Positions 8,610 to 16,147 of a stretch of 37,642 bases of DNA are shown in pieces. Source of the DNA: Pseudomonas viridiflava (GTDB lineage: Bacteria > Pseudomonadota > Gammaproteobacteria > Pseudomonadales > Pseudomonadaceae). Every line of letters starts with the position of its first letter. The first letter of the stretch is position 1. The stretch spans positions 89,394-127,035 of the forward strand of contig NZ_LKEH01000021.1 of the NCBI RefSeq assembly GCF_001642795.1, in the 5' to 3' direction. Below the pieces are notes generated by a model. It ran no database searches. It had not been told where the DNA came from and saw only the letters and a list, made by a program, of their open reading frames with translations. The position numbers and the translations under genes are program-made.

Positions 8610-8664
8610 GCGTCACATTCGAGAGCGTCCTGGGCGGCGTTACCACGCAGCGTGGGAACGATCA
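8610..8664. repeat. Dispersed intergenic palindromic repeat (copy 1)
   Basis: GCGTCACATTCGAGAGCGTC… ending CACGCAGCGTGGGAACGATCA. The same blocks in the same order are seen at 37479–37545, where CACGCAGAGCG forms the hairpin loop. A shorter relative, CAGAGCATGGGAACGATCA, lies at 8707–8725. No coding potential; the function is unknown, probably transcript-end structure. Confidence 0.75.
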
Positions 8665-8724
8665 TTATCGTATTCCTCCAAGAGGACTTATGTATAACGA
8701 TGAGCGCAGAGCATGGGAACGATC

Positions 8725-8753
8725 AAGCGTCCCCGCACTGAACGGGGACGCTT
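8725..8753 (-). terminator. Hairpin downstream of the aldehyde dehydrogenase gene
   Basis: AAGCGTCCCC (8725–8734) and GGGGACGCTT (8744–8753) form a perfect 10-bp stem with a 9-nt loop, 17 bp past the dehydrogenase stop. There is no T tract, so it may act as a Rho-assisted end or mRNA stabiliser rather than a classical terminator. Confidence 0.6.
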
Positions 8754-8769
8754 AAGGAGAACAACTGAC

Positions 8770-10263
8770 TTACAGCTTGATCCAGGTCGCTTTCAGCTCG
8801 GTGTATTTGTCGAACGCGTGCAGTGACTTGTCACGGCCGTTGCCCGACTGCTTGAAGCCGCCGAACGGCGCAGTCATGTCGCCACCGTCGTATTGGTTGA
8901 TCCAGACACTACCGGCGCGCAGGGCCTTGGCGGTCAGGTGCGCCTTGGAGATGTTGGAAGTCCAGACAGCAGCGGCCAGGCCGTATTGCGTGTCGTTGGC
9001 AATCTCGATGGCCTCTTCGGCGCTGTCGAAGGTCAACACTGACAGCACAGGCCCGAAGATTTCTTCCTGGGCGATTCTCATGGCGTTGTTCACGCCATCG
9101 AAGATCGTCGGCTCGACGTAGGTGCCTCCGGTTTCTTCCATGATGCGCTTGCCGCCCGCGACCAGTTTGGCGCCATCGGCATGACCGGCTTCGATGTAGG
9201 ACAGTACGGTGTCCATCTGCTGGGTATCGACCAGCGCACCGACATTGGTGGCAGGGTCAAGTGGGTTGCCCGGTTTCCAGCCCTTGAGGGCTTCGATGAC
9301 CAGCGGCAGGAAACGGTCCTTGATGGAACGCTCGACCAACAGACGCGACCCGGCCGTGCACACCTCGCCCTGGTTGAAGGCAATCGCACTGGCGGCAGCA
9401 TGGGCAGCAGCTTCCAGATCAGGCGCATCGGCAAATACGATGTTCGGGCTCTTGCCGCCCGCTTCCAGCCAGACACGCTTCATGTTCGATTCGCCGGAGT
9501 AGATCAGCAACTGCTTGGCGATCTTCGTCGAACCGGTGAACACCACGGTGTCCACATCCATGTGCAGCGCCAGCGCCTTGCCGACGGTGTGACCGTAGCC
9601 CGGCAGCACGTTGAGCACGCCCGCAGGAATGCCCGCCTCGATGGCCAGTTGCGCAATACGAATGGCCGTCAGTGGCGATTTTTCCGAAGGCTTGAGCACT
9701 ACGGAGTTACCCGTCGACAGCGCAGGACCGAGCTTCCAGCAGGCCATCATCAGCGGGAAATTCCACGGCACGATGGCAGCAACCACACCGACCGGCTCGC
9801 GCGTCACGAGACCCAATTGATCATGGGGGGTCGCAGCGACTTCGTCATACAGCTTGTCGATGGCCTCGCCACTCCAGCTCAGCGCGTTGGCGGCACCTGG
9901 AATGTCGACACCCAGCGAGTCGCTGATCGGCTTGCCCATGTCCAGCGTTTCAAGCAGCGCCAGCTCGTCGGCATTCTGCTTCAGAAGCCCTGCGAAACGG
10001 ATCATGGCCGCCTTGCGTTTGGATGGTGCCAGACGCGACCAGACGCCCGAGGTGAAGGTGCTGCGAGCACTGGCGATGGCGCGCTCGGCGTCGGCGGCAT
10101 CGCAACTGGCGATGCTGGCCAGGACGCGGCCATCCACCGGACTGATGCAATCGAAGGTTTCGCCGGACGCAGCGGGTGTGTACTCACCCTGAATGAAGGC
10201 GCGACCTTCGATCTTCAGGTTCTGGGCACGCTTTTCCCAGTCGGCGCGGGTCAGAGCGATCAT
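8770..10263 (-). CDS. kauB: NAD(P)-dependent aldehyde dehydrogenase, KauB/PuuC type
   Basis: 497-residue cytosolic aldehyde dehydrogenase. In Pseudomonas, KauB oxidises 4-guanidinobutyraldehyde, 4-aminobutyraldehyde and 3-aminopropanal made in arginine, putrescine and spermidine breakdown. Family features seen are VPWNFPLMMACWKLGPAL, KPSEKSP, FTGSTKIAKQLL, the general-base glutamate in WLEAGGKSPN (about E267) and the nucleophile in FNQGEVCTAGSR (C302). The start at 10263 has a strong GGAGGA at 10271–10276. An upstream in-frame ATG at 10380 adds 39 unrelated residues. In P. aeruginosa a transaminase gene (gabT2) sits beside kauB; none is seen here. Exact substrate range is inferred from family and position. 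Confidence 0.9.
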   Translation of the reverse strand: MIALTRADWEKRAQNLKIEGRAFIQGEYTPAASGETFDCISPVDGRVLASIASCDAADAERAIASARSTFTSGVWSRLAPSKRKAAMIRFAGLLKQNADELALLETLDMGKPISDSLGVDIPGAANALSWSGEAIDKLYDEVAATPHDQLGLVTREPVGVVAAIVPWNFPLMMACWKLGPALSTGNSVVLKPSEKSPLTAIRIAQLAIEAGIPAGVLNVLPGYGHTVGKALALHMDVDTVVFTGSTKIAKQLLIYSGESNMKRVWLEAGGKSPNIVFADAPDLEAAAHAAASAIAFNQGEVCTAGSRLLVERSIKDRFLPLVIEALKGWKPGNPLDPATNVGALVDTQQMDTVLSYIEAGHADGAKLVAGGKRIMEETGGTYVEPTIFDGVNNAMRIAQEEIFGPVLSVLTFDSAEEAIEIANDTQYGLAAAVWTSNISKAHLTAKALRAGSVWINQYDGGDMTAPFGGFKQSGNGRDKSLHAFDKYTELKATWIKL

Positions 10264-10504
10264 GCAGATGTCCTCCTTGTTGAACAGGCGTGTGTCATGA
10301 TTGATTAAAGACACATTTCGCAATTTCGGGGTGATCGCCACCCTAAACCAGCCGCGTAGCAAAACCAATATATTTGACACCCGTAACGCTAAATGCGCCT
10401 GTTTGTTGATTTTATTAAACGGTCAGACGACTCAAAACGGGGGGGGGCACTATTGCCCGCCACGCCGCTCAAATCCATCACATCAGCCTATGGGACACGC
10501 CACT

Positions 10505-10876
10505 ATGAGCATCGAAAGCATTGTCGACTTCAGCGAAGCCAGCACCGCCGCCGAGCACTACCGGCCCGCACCGGAAAAGGTGTTCAAAGGCGATCCGCAA
10601 CAAACCCTTTATAACCACTACAACAGCCCCTGCGGACAGATGAACGCCGGTGTCTGGCAAGGTGAGATCGGGCAATGGCAGGTCAACTACACCGAGCATG
10701 AGTACTGCGAGATCGTGCAGGGCGTGTCGGTGCTGCGCGACGATCAGGGCCGCGCCAAAACGCTGCGGGCCGGAGACCGATTCGTCATCCCGGCAGGTTT
10801 CAAGGGCACGTGGGAAGTGCTGGAGGCCTGCCGCAAGATTTATGTGGTGTTCGAGGCCTCAGATATAAATAAGTAA
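10505..10876 (+). CDS. Cupin-domain protein (DUF861/cupin_3 type)
   Basis: 123-residue small cupin. Residues about 50–115 form a single barrel: EIGQWQVNYTEHEYCEIVQG, LRAGDRFVIPAGFKGTWEV and CRKIYVVFE, typical of the cupin_3 (ureidoglycine aminohydrolase-like) family, often of unknown substrate. It is transcribed divergently from the aldehyde dehydrogenase, and such cupins are common beside amine-catabolic genes, so a role in the same pathway is possible. ATG 10505 is the first family-like start; the Shine-Dalgarno is weak. A run of nine G lies 58 bp upstream. Confidence 0.85.
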   Translation: MSIESIVDFSEASTAAEHYRPAPEKVFKGDPQQTLYNHYNSPCGQMNAGVWQGEIGQWQVNYTEHEYCEIVQGVSVLRDDQGRAKTLRAGDRFVIPAGFKGTWEVLEACRKIYVVFEASDINK

Positions 10877-10947
10877 CGCCAGGCGGCGGGGCGAATGGAT
10901 GACTCTGGGATTGTCCATTCCGGACACCATTCATAAGGATCATGTAC

Positions 10948-11151
10948 ATGACCAACAAGGAAATCCTCCTGGCCCTTCAGCACCTGATCGGCACCCGCTA
11001 CGTACCGACCGTGAAAGCCTATATCACCGAATTGACAGGCAGAACCCGTGTCGTAGGCCCTCTGGACGCGAGCGACAGGATGCTTGATCCCAATCGCATC
11101 CGGATCGCTGCCGACGATGCAGACCTGATCACGGCATTCAGCTTCGCCTGA
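10948..11151 (+). CDS. Small protein resembling I78-family peptidase inhibitors
   Basis: 67-residue protein, MTNKEILLALQHLIGTRY then VPTVKAYITELTGRTRVVGP and LDASDRMLDPNRIRIAADDA. The RVVGP…D…DPNRIRI..DD..LI pattern resembles the I78 inhibitor fold (…RVVRPG…T.DYRPDRLNI..DD.GRI…). I judge this from memory, not from a search. There is no signal peptide, unlike many exported I78 members, so a cytosolic role or a divergent member is possible. AAGGA at 10935–10939 sets the start at ATG 10948; an ATG at 10942 is too close to it. A terminator follows at 11188. Confidence 0.7.
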   Translation: MTNKEILLALQHLIGTRYVPTVKAYITELTGRTRVVGPLDASDRMLDPNRIRIAADDADLITAFSFA

Positions 11152-11187
11152 TCGTCACGATGCCGAGCGATCGCTCAAACGTCAGAC

Positions 11188-11220
11188 ACAAAAAAGCCCG
11201 CCATAAGCGGGCTTTTTTGT
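11188..11220. terminator. Bidirectional Rho-independent terminator
   Basis: ACAAAAAAGCCCGC (11188–11201), loop CATAA, and GCGGGCTTTTTTGT (11207–11220) form a perfect 14-bp stem with A and T tracts, serving the small gene on the plus strand and rpmG on the minus strand. Confidence 0.93.
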
Positions 11221-11235
11221 GGGAGACAGAATCAA

Positions 11236-11391
11236 TTACTTGATTTTGCCTTCCTTGTACATCACGTGCTTGCGTACAACCGGATCGAATTTTTTGATTT
11301 CGATTTTATCCGGAGTAGTACGTTTGTTCTTGTCGGTGGTGTAGAAATGGCCTGTACCAGCGCTCGACACCAAACGGATCAATTCACGCAT
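11236..11391 (-). CDS. rpmG: 50S ribosomal protein L33
   Basis: 51-residue ribosomal protein L33: [20 protein letters not shown], then [20 protein letters not shown] and [11 protein letters not shown]. It lacks the CxxC pairs of the zinc-binding form, so it is the zinc-independent type seen in most gamma-proteobacteria. It is a component of the large subunit near the E site. The gene lies 10 nt downstream of rpmB in the same operon, with GAGAGAAT before the ATG. Confidence 0.97.
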   Translation of the reverse strand: MRELIRLVSSAGTGHFYTTDKNKRTTPDKIEIKKFDPVVRKHVMYKEGKIK

Positions 11392-11401
11392 GATTCTCTC
11401 C

Positions 11402-11635
11402 TTAAATTTTGCCGTCGCGACGCAGTTCAGCGAGCACAACTTCAATGCCACGCTTGTCGATGATACGCATGCCTTTAGCAGATACGCGCAGACGAACAAA
11501 ACGCTTCTCGCCTTCAACCCAGAAGCGGTGATGCTGCAGGTTTGGCAGGAAACGACGACGGGTTTTGTTGTTTGCGTGGGAAATGTTATTCCCGGTTACC
11601 GGACCCTTACCGGTAACTTGACAGACTCTCGACAT
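11402..11635 (-). CDS. rpmB: 50S ribosomal protein L28
   Basis: 77-residue ribosomal protein L28: [20 protein letters not shown], then [20 protein letters not shown]. It is the first gene of the rpmB–rpmG operon, the usual order. A GAGGGCTGAGGC Shine-Dalgarno region precedes the ATG at 11635, and a leader hairpin lies 26–44 nt upstream of the start. Confidence 0.97.
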
Positions 11636-11999
11636 GCCTCAGCCCTCTAAAACCACATGCCCAACCCGGCATGGGTTGGCCGCTTAATCTCTCAGTCATT
11701 TGGCGCCAGGCGCCGCGTTTCTTTAAGGGTCTTACCGGCTACACCTACAGTGAAGGAACCGGGCCCCTAGAAAAGAGCGCTGCTTTATACCAGAAAGCCT
11801 GGCGCGCAACAACAGGCAATGCACTCTACAGCAATCGGGCAAGCCTTGCGCGACGGCTGAATCAAGCGATGCGGGGCGCGCTGGCAAAAAGACCGCTCGT
11901 CGCTCTGCGGCGATTGTTCTGCGCCAGCACATGGTCTAGGGTTAGTCCCTCACCAGACTGCGCAGGCAGATGGGGCCCTTTCTGAACAGGAATTTCGCC
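11636..11999. other. Spacer between rpmB and the peptide-binding protein gene
   Basis: 364 bp without a gene I can support. It must carry the rpmB–rpmG promoter on the minus strand and a promoter for the downstream plus-strand gene. Apart from the leader hairpin at 11661–11679, no operator, terminator or repeat was recognised. A CAGGAA Shine-Dalgarno ends the region at 11987–11992. Confidence 0.6.
11661..11679 (-). promoter_or_regulatory. Hairpin in the rpmB leader
   Basis: CCAACCC (11661–11667) and GGGTTGG (11673–11679) make a perfect 7-bp stem with a 5-nt loop upstream of the rpmB start. It could be a ribosomal-protein feedback element or simply a leader structure; no T tract follows on the minus strand. 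Confidence 0.45.
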
Positions 12000-13586
12000 A
12001 TGCGCCTTGCTGCACTCCCCTTTTTGCTTGTCCCGCTGTTGCTTCCGATTGCCGCTCAGGCAGCGAACCTTGCGGTCTGCACTGAAGCCAGCCCCGAAGG
12101 CTTCGACGTGGTGCAATACAACTCGCTGACCACCACCAATGCCTCGGCCGATGTGCTGATGAACCGCCTCGTGGACTTCGATGCCCAAAGCGGCAAGCTG
12201 GTCCCGAGTCTGGCGCAAAGCTGGACCGTCTCCGAGGACGGCCTGACCTACACCTTCAAGCTGCGCCCGAACGTGAAGTTCCACACCACGGATTACTTCA
12301 CGCCCACCCGCGAACTGACGGCCGACGATGTACTGTTCAGCTTCCAGCGCATGCTCGACCCGCAAAACCCGTGGCACAAGGTCGCCCAGAGCGGCTTCCC
12401 GCATGCGCAGTCCATGCAGTTGCCTGCGCTGATCAAGGCCATCGATGCGCCTGACGCTCACACGGTGAGGTTCACCCTCAACCGTGCCGACTCGACGTTC
12501 CTCGCCACGCTGAGCATGGGTTTTGCCTCGATCTATTCGGCTGAATACACCGCGCAATTGCTGAAGGCGGGCACGCCCGAGAAACTGAACAGCCAGCCCA
12601 TCGGCACAGGACCGTTCGTATTCAAACGCTTCCAGAAAGACGCCGTGGTGCGTTACGAAGCGTTCGACGATTACTTCGCAGGCAAGTCCGGTATCGACAC
12701 GCTGGTGTACGCCATCACGCCGGACGCCAACGTGCGGCTGCAGAAGATCCGCCAGAATGAATGCCAGATCGCCCTTTCGCCCAAGCCTCTCGATATCCAG
12801 GCCGCCAGCAAGGACGCTTCGTTGAAGGTCGAGAAGACCGAAGCGTTCATGACCGCGTTCGTGGCGATCAACAGCCAGCATCCGCCATTCGACAAGCCGG
12901 AAGTCCGTCAGGCCGTGAACCTGGCTTTCGATAAGGCCAACTACCTCAAGGCTGTCTTTGAAGGCACGGCCGAAACTGCCAAGGGGCCTTATCCACCCAA
13001 CACCTGGAGTTTCGCCAAGGACCTGCCCGGCTACCCTCACGACGTCGCCAAAGCCAAGGCGCTGTTGGCCAAGGCCGGTTTGAAGGATGGCTTCAAGACT
13101 ACCCTCTGGACACGTCCGTCCGGGAGCCTGCTGAACCCGAACCCGAGCCTGGGTGCGCAATTGCTGCAGGCTGATCTGAAGCAGATTGGCATTGATGCAG
13201 AAATCAGGGTCATCGAGTGGGGCGAGCTGATTCGTCGCGCCAAGGCGGGCGAGCATGATCTGCTGTTCATGGGCTGGGCGGGTGACAATGGCGACCCGGA
13301 TAACTTCCTGACGCCGCAGTTTTCCTGCGCAGCCGTGCAGTCGGGCACCAACTTCGCCCGCTATTGCAACAAGACGCTGGACACGCTGATCAGCGACGGC
13401 AAATCCACCAGCGATCAGGCCGCCCGCAGCAAGCTCTACCATCAGGCACAGACGCAGATCCAGCAACAGGCGCTGTGGATCCCCCTCGCCCACCCGACCG
13501 CCGCCGCACTGGTGCGCAAGGACGTGACGGGCTATCAGGTCAGCCCGTTCGGCCGGCAGGACTTCTACAAGGTTCAGGTGAAGTAG
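12000..13586 (+). CDS. ABC transporter substrate-binding protein, dipeptide/oligopeptide type (DppA-like)
   Basis: 528-residue periplasmic solute-binding protein of the SBP_bac_5 (DppA/OppA) family. Residues 1–21 (MRLAALPFLLVPLLLPIAAQ and A) are a Sec signal peptide cleaved after AQA, with no lipobox. Family motifs are CTEASPEGFD, LVPSLAQSWTVSEDGLTYTF, ELTADDVLFSF, PIGTGPFVFKRF and QLLQADLKQIGIDAEIRVIE. It probably delivers di- or tripeptides to a shared Dpp permease encoded elsewhere, since no permease or ATPase is adjacent. The position matches PA5317, one of several DppA paralogues in P. aeruginosa as I recall. ATG 12000 follows CAGGAA; an earlier in-frame start at 11970 lacks a signal peptide start. 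Confidence 0.92.
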   Translation: MRLAALPFLLVPLLLPIAAQAANLAVCTEASPEGFDVVQYNSLTTTNASADVLMNRLVDFDAQSGKLVPSLAQSWTVSEDGLTYTFKLRPNVKFHTTDYFTPTRELTADDVLFSFQRMLDPQNPWHKVAQSGFPHAQSMQLPALIKAIDAPDAHTVRFTLNRADSTFLATLSMGFASIYSAEYTAQLLKAGTPEKLNSQPIGTGPFVFKRFQKDAVVRYEAFDDYFAGKSGIDTLVYAITPDANVRLQKIRQNECQIALSPKPLDIQAASKDASLKVEKTEAFMTAFVAINSQHPPFDKPEVRQAVNLAFDKANYLKAVFEGTAETAKGPYPPNTWSFAKDLPGYPHDVAKAKALLAKAGLKDGFKTTLWTRPSGSLLNPNPSLGAQLLQADLKQIGIDAEIRVIEWGELIRRAKAGEHDLLFMGWAGDNGDPDNFLTPQFSCAAVQSGTNFARYCNKTLDTLISDGKSTSDQAARSKLYHQAQTQIQQQALWIPLAHPTAAALVRKDVTGYQVSPFGRQDFYKVQVK

Positions 13587-13601
13587 CTCTTTCGCAGTTG
13601 A

Positions 13602-13628
13602 TCGCGCCCATGCTCCGCGTGGGCGCGC
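13602..13628. repeat. Palindromic repeat between convergent genes
   Basis: CGCGCCCA (13603–13610) and TGGGCGCG (13620–13627) form a perfect 8-bp stem around TGCTCCGCG. The sequence TCGCGCCCATGCTCCGCGTG matches the reverse complement of the repeats at 8610 and 37479 with compensating arm changes. It may terminate both the peptide-binding gene and radC. Confidence 0.6.
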
Positions 13629-13636
13629 AACACGCG

Positions 13637-14311
13637 CTACATCAACCCCCGCTCCACCATCGATAACGGCTCGCCGTCGCCCACGATCACGTGGTCGAGC
13701 ACCTGAACATCCACCAGCAGCAAGGCCTCCTTCAGGCGCCTTGTCAGGTCGATGTCGGAACGACTGGGGTCAGTGATGCCCGAAGGATGGTTGTGGCACA
13801 GGATCAGGCTGGCGGCGTTGTGGGCCATGGCGCGCTTTACCACCTGCCGGGGATGTACGTACGCCGAGTTGATTGTGCCGCGAAACAGTATCTCGAAGGT
13901 CATGACCCGATGCTTGTTGTCCAGAAACAGGCAGCCAAACACTTCGTGCGGCTCGTGGCGCAGCAATGCCTTGAGGTAGTTGCGGACCTGAAGAGGACTT
14001 TCCAGCGCCGAATCACGACGCAACGATTCGGCCATGTGCCGACGCGCCATTTCCATGACCGCCTGTAACTGAGCGAACTTTGCAGGCCCCAGACCCAGTT
14101 GTCCGGTGAATTCGTCCAGATTCGCATCCAGTAACGGTCTCAGCCCGCCAAACTGATTCAACAAGTGACGAGCCAGGTCTACAGCGCTTTTTCCGGCCAC
14201 TCCCGTGCGCAAAAAGATCGCCAGCAACTCGGCGTCCGACAGGCTGTCTGCCCCCAGTTCCAACAAACGTTCCCGTGGGCGTTCGGCCGTGGGCCAACTG
14301 CGAATACTCAT
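13637..14311 (-). CDS. radC: RadC/YeeS-family JAB-domain protein
   Basis: 224-residue protein. The N-terminal third is a UPF0758 helix-hairpin-helix-like domain ([20 protein letters not shown]) and the C-terminal part is a JAB/MPN metalloprotease-like domain. The zinc motif is intact: H173-N-H175-P-S-G with S183 and D186. The old link to DNA repair is not well supported, and its true function in proteobacteria is unclear. Divergent from coaBC, the conserved arrangement in Pseudomonas and E. coli. The start at 14311 is a normal ATG at the usual family N-terminus ([20 protein letters not shown]). Confidence 0.95.
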   Translation of the reverse strand: MSIRSWPTAERPRERLLELGADSLSDAELLAIFLRTGVAGKSAVDLARHLLNQFGGLRPLLDANLDEFTGQLGLGPAKFAQLQAVMEMARRHMAESLRRDSALESPLQVRNYLKALLRHEPHEVFGCLFLDNKHRVMTFEILFRGTINSAYVHPRQVVKRAMAHNAASLILCHNHPSGITDPSRSDIDLTRRLKEALLLVDVQVLDHVIVGDGEPLSMVERGLM

Positions 14312-14444
14312 AGCACTTCCCTGTGGTTGAGCACCTGTTCCGGTGCGGTCGCTGTGCTATCTTAGCCCATCTTTTTTACGCGACGATCTGGCCTGGGGAG
14401 GCGTCCTGGCCGTCGCGTCAACACTTGACCAAAAAGGCAGGCCT

Positions 14445-15653
14445 ATGCAGCGGCTGTATCGAAAACGCATCGTTCTGGGCGTCGGCGGCGGCATTGCCGC
14501 TTACAAGAGCGCCGAGCTGGTTCGCCGGTTGCGCGACCAGGGTGCGGAAGTCCGTGTCGTCATGACGCGGGGCGGGGCCGAGTTCATAACCCCCCTGACC
14601 ATGCAGGCGCTTTCCGGCCACCCTGTACACCTGGACCTTCTGGACCCTGCCGCCGAAGCGGCGATGGGGCATATCGAGCTGGCCAAATGGGCAGACCTTA
14701 TTCTCATCGCGCCCGCGACCGCCGACCTGATCGCACGCCTGGCACAGGGCATCGCCAATGACCTGCTGACCACCGTCGTGCTGGCAACGGATGCGACCGT
14801 CGCCATCGCTCCGGCGATGAACAAGGCCATGTGGCGCGATGCGTCGGTACAGGCCAACACCCGCCTGCTGGAAGAGCGTGATTTCCGCGTATTCGGTCCC
14901 GCTTCCGGTAGCCAGGCCTGCGGCGATGTGGGCTTCGGACGTATGCTTGAACCCAATGATCTGGCGCAATGTGCGGCCGATTGTTTCCAGCGCCTGAGCC
15001 TGACCGGCAAACATGTACTGATTACCGCAGGACCGACCCAGGAAAACATCGACCCGGTGCGCTACATCACCAACCACAGCTCCGGCAAAATGGGTTTCGC
15101 CCTCGCTGAAGCGGCTGTGGAAGCCGGTGCGCGCGTCACGCTGATCACCGGCCCCGTGAACCTGCCGACACCGGATCGCGTTTCGCGCATCGACGTGGTC
15201 AGCGCCCGCGACATGCTGGCAGCCTGCGAAGCGGCGATTCCCTGCGACCTGTTCATCGCCTCAGCTGCGGTTGCGGACTACCGCCCGGAAGTCATCGCGC
15301 CCCACAAACTCAAGAAAGATCCTACGAACGGCGACGGCCTTTTGCTGCAGATGGTCCGCAACCCGGACATTCTGGCCACCATCGCCACCCGCCCGGATCG
15401 TCCGTTCAGTGTCGGTTTTGCCGCCGAGACCGAGCATCTTCTCGACTATGCTGCACGCAAGCTCAAGGACAAGAATCTCGACCTGATCGTCGCCAATGAC
15501 GTGGCCAACCCCAGCATTGGCTTCAACAGTGAAGAGAACGCCTGCAGCGTGATCGACCGAGCGTTGCACGCAACGCTTTTCGCCCAGACCAGCAAGGCCA
15601 AGATTGCCCGCCAGCTGATCACTTTTATCGCCGACCGCATGAATCAGGTTTAA
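14445..15653 (+). CDS. coaBC: Bifunctional phosphopantothenoylcysteine decarboxylase / phosphopantothenate–cysteine ligase
   Basis: 402-residue enzyme making 4'-phosphopantetheine for coenzyme A. The CoaC half uses FMN: GVGGGIAAYKSAELVRRL at the N-terminus, PAMNKAMW with N126, and the active-site cysteine in SGSQACGDVGFGRM (C159). The CoaB half begins near residue 190 (KHVLITAGPTQENIDPVRYI) and has the HKLKKDPTNGDGL lysine region that binds CTP/phosphopantothenate. The start is ATG 14445 after AGGCAGG; the frame is open from 14343 but the upstream part is not conserved. The gene is 6 nt before dut and likely cotranscribed with it. Confidence 0.97.
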   Translation: MQRLYRKRIVLGVGGGIAAYKSAELVRRLRDQGAEVRVVMTRGGAEFITPLTMQALSGHPVHLDLLDPAAEAAMGHIELAKWADLILIAPATADLIARLAQGIANDLLTTVVLATDATVAIAPAMNKAMWRDASVQANTRLLEERDFRVFGPASGSQACGDVGFGRMLEPNDLAQCAADCFQRLSLTGKHVLITAGPTQENIDPVRYITNHSSGKMGFALAEAAVEAGARVTLITGPVNLPTPDRVSRIDVVSARDMLAACEAAIPCDLFIASAAVADYRPEVIAPHKLKKDPTNGDGLLLQMVRNPDILATIATRPDRPFSVGFAAETEHLLDYAARKLKDKNLDLIVANDVANPSIGFNSEENACSVIDRALHATLFAQTSKAKIARQLITFIADRMNQV

Positions 15654-15659
15654 CTACGA

Positions 15660-16115
15660 ATGCACGCTCTACAAGCCAAGATCCTCGACCCTCGCATTGG
15701 CAACGAATTTCCGCTTCCGGCCTACGCCACTGTCGGCTCCGCCGGCCTGGACCTGCGCGCCATGCTCAAGCAGGACACTGTCCTGGAGCCGGGCCAGACC
15801 TTGCTGATCCCGACCGGCCTGTCGATCTACATCGGCGACCCGGGCCTTGCCGCGATGATCCTTCCCCGCTCGGGCCTTGGCCACAAACACGGCATCGTGC
15901 TGGGCAATCTGGTGGGCCTGATCGACTCCGATTATCAGGGCGAACTGATGGTGTCCTGCTGGAACCGTGGCCAGACTGCATTCACCATTTCGATTGGCGA
16001 GCGTATCGCGCAACTGGTGCTGGTGCCTGTGGTACAGGCGCACTTCGAACTGGTTGAAGAGTTCGATGAAAGCCAGCGTGGCGCGGGCGGCTTCGGGCAC
16101 TCCGGCAGTCACTGA
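15660..16115 (+). CDS. dut: Deoxyuridine 5'-triphosphate nucleotidohydrolase (dUTPase)
   Basis: 151-residue trimeric dUTPase hydrolysing dUTP to dUMP and pyrophosphate, keeping uracil out of DNA and supplying dTMP synthesis. The five family motifs are visible: motif 1 in SAGLDLRA, motif 2 PRSGLG, motif 3 in [11 protein letters not shown], motif 4 GERIAQLVL and the C-terminal glycine-rich motif 5 [10 protein letters not shown]. The length is normal. It is 6 nt downstream of coaBC and 32 nt upstream of algC, in a conserved gamma-proteobacterial cluster. Confidence 0.97.
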   Translation: MHALQAKILDPRIGNEFPLPAYATVGSAGLDLRAMLKQDTVLEPGQTLLIPTGLSIYIGDPGLAAMILPRSGLGHKHGIVLGNLVGLIDSDYQGELMVSCWNRGQTAFTISIGERIAQLVLVPVVQAHFELVEEFDESQRGAGGFGHSGSH

Positions 16116-16147
16116 TCGCCGACTGAAGCGTCGCACCGGTTCAAGGG

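Noticed and set aside
8690..8755. A 21-codon plus-strand open frame (MYNDERRAWERSSVPALNGD…) with GAGGA upstream.
   Set aside because: The Shine-Dalgarno spacing is only 3 nt, most of it lies in a repeat and a hairpin stem, and it has no family resemblance.
10441..10458. A sigma-54-like GGCAC…TTGC sequence before the cupin gene.
   Set aside because: The distance between the GG and GC elements is 3 bp too short for a -24/-12 promoter.
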